Positions 59,331 through 64,000 of a DNA stretch of 64,000 nt are shown piece after piece (position 1 is the first letter of the stretch; the number at the start of each line of letters is the position of its first letter). The notes beneath the pieces were generated by a model. The model made no database searches and was not told the DNA's origin. It was given only the letters and a program-made list of their open reading frames with translations. Origin of the DNA: Nymphaea colorata (Eukaryota > Streptophyta > Magnoliopsida > Nymphaeales > Nymphaeaceae); NCBI RefSeq assembly GCF_008831285.2, contig NC_045140.1, positions 16,986,370 through 17,050,369 of the forward strand. The letters are read 5' to 3'. A program made the position numbers and the translations under genes.

Positions 59331-61265
59331 CCATTGAGAGAGAGTTCTAGAGCGAGACAGGGTTCTGGTCAATGTATCAGTTGCAGAAGACTGCTTCTGC
59401 TTGGCAGCAGCCATTCATTTTTGCAGACACTTGATTTTTCTGGCTTAACATTACAAACCCTTCCTTTAGGTGGCACTTTTTTGGTTTCTTCCTGGGCTGG
59501 TATGGTTCTGCATCTGAAAGCCAACATGGTAACGTTAGTCTAGATGAGCATCACTGATTCACTTCTGTTCTTCTTTTTTCCCTTTCTTTTCCTCCTTGGT
59601 AGAGAGAGATAAATATCCTATGTCGATCTGGATTCTCGTTAAAAATGATGAAAATGGTAATCACCATCAAGCCTAAAGCCTTAAACAAATGCAGATGCAT
59701 GGTAACTCAGCCAAGAACAGTTGTAATTGGCTAACATTTAGGATTTTGGAACACACCGAGGGCCAAACCTGGAGTTTGGTAAATAAGCAGAAGGAGCAAC
59801 AGGAACAAAACCAATTAAATCCAATCTTAAACTCATTTAACATCCCAATCAGGGCATCACTCTGTTTTTGCAAGCATGCATCTCAAACATTCATCCCCAA
59901 CATGATACTAAAGATAGAAGACTGTGGAAACTCAATACCTTGTGAAGATTGAAGACTATGGGGACACTACTTTCTGCTGAAACGGGCGGGTGGGCAGAAG
60001 CTTCCTGTGAAATGCTATTCTTATGTCAGAAAATTTTGTGATCATAATAGAAAGTTAATCCAACATTTTAGAAATAATTGGTTTCTAAAACCAGACCTTC
60101 ATGAAAAGACATTCGCTTAACTTGTTTGCTTTTTCTTCCGAGAGATATGCTTAATGGAGCAGCTTTGCTTTAGAGATGCGACAAAGATGGTGACCTCGTG
60201 CTTTTGTCAAGCTTGGGCGGGTTTGTATATGGCGAAACAGAGGAGGCTTTTGGATCACAGCTGTGAGGCAGAGATGTGGGCAGATGAGTAGTCGCAGACC
60301 CATCAACTAGGAGGGCCTTTCATGGTCATCGGCGATTCGTGAACCACCGTCTCCCACGTCGAGCGAGTGATGTGTTGAAACTGTAGGGCGCTTTTTCCTG
60401 CAAAAGCAGAGGAGGAGGAGCAGCCGGACTTCCATGACCACCTCACAATTAAACCAATAATTTGATTAACACCACTTGGAACCATATGATCATCATTATA
60501 TACCATATATATACACCCCCTTTTAATGTATATCTATTGATCTGTAATGAATAACCATTTGTCTGTACTGCACATGATAATTATAATATGTTTTATAAAA
60601 GAAACGTGATTAGCAATTTGTAGTTAGATTTTAATTACTCATCATCCTCATTCGGATGACTTATAATGAACATACATACGTCCGCTACTTTTACTATGGC
60701 CATAGAACTGAATCTATCCATCTTCCGTCCCCATCTACTGTCTCTTTCCGCATCTTTACTTCCTGTGACGCTAAAAGTACATCAAATTGATTCTTTTCTC
60801 TCTCATCCCTATCTTTCTCTCTCTTTCTTATGCTGGAATTGCAATTGGGTCTGGCTTTGTAAGTAGGAATAGGATGGTGGTGCCATAGCCGTACGTGCGA
60901 TACAATGTATGTAGGTATATACAGTGCCTGGGATTCGATCTACCCACAGCTTTGAAGGCCGCCCACAGCATTTCAGCGTCCGGCCATTGTCAGGCCCTAC
61001 CGGCCTCCTCTCCCTCTCTAGACAAAATCTCGTACCTACCAGGCCGCAACAACAGCTTCGGACTCGTGAAAAGGGCCGGCCATTCATGAGCTGTGCCCCG
61101 TACTCCAATCATCCACCCAACCATCCTTCTCCCTCTTCTCCTGCCCCCACCTCCATTGACGACCTCCTCATTATCTTCGTTTCACTTCCTTTGATACATC
61201 TTAAGCGACATGTACATTTCATTGTTTCTCTCCTCGTATACTTAAAATTTATTATAGCTAATTGA

Positions 61266-61347
61266 TTGTTTATCTTATGTTTTCATATTCGATATCATGA
61301 ACAGGCCTTGTTTATCTTATGTTTTCATATTCAATATCATGAACATG
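61266..61347. repeat. 42-bp tandem duplication
   Basis: Two units beginning TTGTTTATCTTATGTTTTCA and ending ATATCATGAACA.GCC follow each other with about two differences. Confidence 0.9.
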
Positions 61348-62435
61348 CCGCTTTGTAGTAGTAGCAGTCGTTGCTGTACTAAAAAGTAAGGATTGACAGA
61401 GATGCTCCAGTATTGGAATAAAAAACTCTGCAGAGTCGAGGTCCACACTGTTTTTTTTTTTTTTTTCTGATTTACTACGCTTGAGTATTCAAAAGGAATT
61501 GAACCTGGAAGAAAAGTTGGAGGAGCGGGGAGCCGATCGGGACCGACATTGATGACAATTACTTGCATGAGAAGTAGTGCAAAGTGCAAAGGATCAATGC
61601 GTCGATCCTTATCCATAACAGCCAGTGACTGTGTAACACATTTACACGCACTGCCAACTAAACCAAAAGAGGAAGATGAACATACTCTCTCTCTCTACCT
61701 CGCTTCGTCTCTCTCCAGACCTCTCGTTTAGAATACTAAAGCTGGGCGGTACACTTGTCCGACCTGACAAGAGGACATTAAATGTTTTAAGGGAGGTACC
61801 AACTTGCTTGAATGACACCTGTAGCTTGTGAGCATCGTTTGCCTTCAGATTTTTGCACCTCTCTCTCTCTAGACTTGGACGCAGGAGGGACCAGCCTCGG
61901 CCTGAAGGGAGGGGCCATGGAAAAGGACCTTAAACGATCATGGCCGTTGCATCTCGGAAAATGATGTTTGTCCTCTCAGGGCGACGTGTGATTTTCTGTC
62001 GCCGGAAACCTAAGTAGAGGGACCATGCATGTCTGCGCTTATCACCATGCATGCATGTCCTCTCTCTTTCTATCTCTCCCCTGAAATAAAGAACTTACAT
62101 TCCATATTCACACCAGGTGTCACGTTCAGCCTTGCACTCATCAGACAGAGCCATGCAGCCACCGGAGGAACTATTGGAGTTCGAACTCGCTCCTTGTTTT
62201 CGTTCTCCACTTCTTCGCTCCCAAGTAAAACAACCATCCATGTTATGGCAAAAGTAAAAAATAGAGACACCCAACTTTCTCTTCCTCTTACACCTAAAAA
62301 TTAGATGGAATATAGTACTTCAGTCGACAATCCGCAGCTTAAAATGAGTTCTCCAATCCCTTCCATCCCATTATAAGAATAAATGCAAAGAAATTTTAAG
62401 CTGCTCAGACTAGTGACCATGACCATGTGGTTCCC

Positions 62436-62437
<2 letters not shown>

Positions 62438-62497
<60 letters not shown>
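62438..62497. repeat. (TA)n(GA)n compound microsatellite
   Basis: About 16 TA units run into about 14 GA units. Confidence 0.95.
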
Positions 62498-62503
<6 letters not shown>

Positions 62504-62648
62504 AGACTCGACCTTAACGTATTCATTGAAACCAGGGTCGCATCATGCATGAAAAAGCAAGGTAACGAAACATTTTTAAAGAAAGAAGATAAATGAAGAT
62601 TGGAAGTCCACGAGGAGTAGACAGAACTCGATATCTTTTGAAAATGAA

Positions 62649-62950
<302 letters not shown>

Positions 62951-64000
62951 ACGTGGTTAGTGGTGGTCCTTGGCCTAGCCAAAGCGTGAGAGAGGAACAT
63001 TAATATGCAACAATTGATATCATGTCCTTCGCAGTTGGTGCATTCATTTTCAACCATGCTTTATTCAGTGCGAGTTTGAAACAACTTATCTTAACAAAAT
63101 GGTCCTTATTTTATAGCATAACTGATATCGTGTGGCTTAGTGGACTGGTCCCTGTTTTGTAGGAAACTTTTCAAAATCATCTGCATTTTTTTATCGCCTT
63201 GCAACTTGGTGCCCCTTTATCTGTTCCTGCCTTCTTTGCTTTTGTATGTTGATTTCTTTCATTTAATTTGCCTATCGTATTACAGAAAATTAAAGAAGGA
63301 ATTGCACTCTCATTTTTCTGGAATCACGGCATATTTTCCGGTGGTGGTACAACTTCCTGCCTTTTTTTGGTACCTTGTCTAAAAAAAAATTCTTTTTTTT
63401 TTTTTTATAAAAATGTTGTGACCACTGGCATGAGCTCAGATTCCCAATGGTTGGATCTTGCATATGGAAGTACTGTGTAGATGCTTTAGCCGTATGGCCT
63501 TGGTCTTCGTTTTCAATATTTAAAAAAGAGACGAATGCATTGAGGTTGCGCAGCTCAAACTCTGCGAGAAACACATCAAAATGAACCGATTTCTTTTTTC
63601 AGCTTTTTACCCTGCTTTTTTTTTTAATTTTTTAACTGAAAAATTACATTTTTTATAGTTAGAAATGAAAGGTTACTAAAACTTATGAGTTTCAACTACA
63701 AGACCATATACTTAGATTTCCATAAGCGTCAAGTCCTTGCAAAAACAGCCAACACAGCCCTAGACTGAGCTTGGGGGGTCGCTCATTTACATATTATGCA
63801 TGCAAAAAGAAAAACCCTAATCAACTAAGATTATGTATTTTGCTTAAAAAAAAACCACAAGTTTTTAGGGAATTGGGAGTAAACAAGGATATTACATGTT
63901 TGATAGATTCTTTAGCATAATGAAATTAGAAGAAATATATATCCAATTCAAAGTTGGAAGATATAACAAGTGGTAGGTTTGGTGAAGTGGGCCATTATTT

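Noticed and set aside
59184..59540. 119-residue ORF after a TATA-like box
   Set aside because: The sequence is Arg/Cys-rich with no recognisable domain. It lies over the G-box cluster, so it is more likely non-coding.

Overview
This is a window of nuclear DNA from a flowering plant. The genes carry many GT-AG introns, and several encode plant families: a CONSTANS-like B-box/CCT factor, CC-NBS-LRR disease-resistance relics, a plant oligopeptide transporter, and a CYSTM protein. Intergenic DNA is AT-rich and full of dinucleotide microsatellites and short non-autonomous transposons. I cannot name the species. An early-diverging angiosperm is a guess only.

Layout: (1) 633-790 (-) is the first exon of a CYSTM-type gene running off the left edge. 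(2) 2318-6817 holds two decayed CC-NBS-LRR genes from one subfamily, pointing towards each other. (3) 6812-9733 (-) is a decayed oligopeptide transporter (OPT). Its last exon is joined directly and in frame to the NBS domain of the second resistance relic. (4) 10557-17007 (-) is a ten-exon gene for an FNBP4-like protein with two WW domains (1009 aa modelled). (5) 17733-29533 (+), head-to-head with the previous gene, is a sixteen-exon gene for the kinetochore scaffold KNL1 (1316 aa modelled). Its long late introns contain transposon insertions. (6) 29534-40700 is an 11 kb stretch with no supportable gene. (7) 42773-47455 (+) is a four-exon group III CONSTANS-like gene (432 aa), with a foldback MITE in intron 2. 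(8) 52729-56095 (+) is a four-exon gene of the RF2/YELLOW LEAF 1 glycine-rich organellar family (170 aa). Its roughly 2 kb leader intron holds an 802-bp hAT-like element packed with perfect palindromes. (9) 56096-64000 has no supportable gene, but contains microsatellites, tandem duplications and an orphan G-box cluster.

In every intact gene the coding exon lengths sum to a multiple of three and the splice phases agree, which supports the exon models. The genes have unrelated jobs: WW adaptor, chromosome segregation, light/flowering transcription and organelle function. The only evident functional link is the possible shared promoter between the FNBP4-like and KNL1 genes.

The most unusual feature is the palindrome-packed element at 51303-52104. 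It starts CA, ends TG and is flanked by an 8-bp duplication. Seven perfect copies of GTATCGTACGATAC sit near one end and related GATACG motifs near the other. A second CA...TG element with a perfect 8-bp duplication lies in a KNL1 intron.
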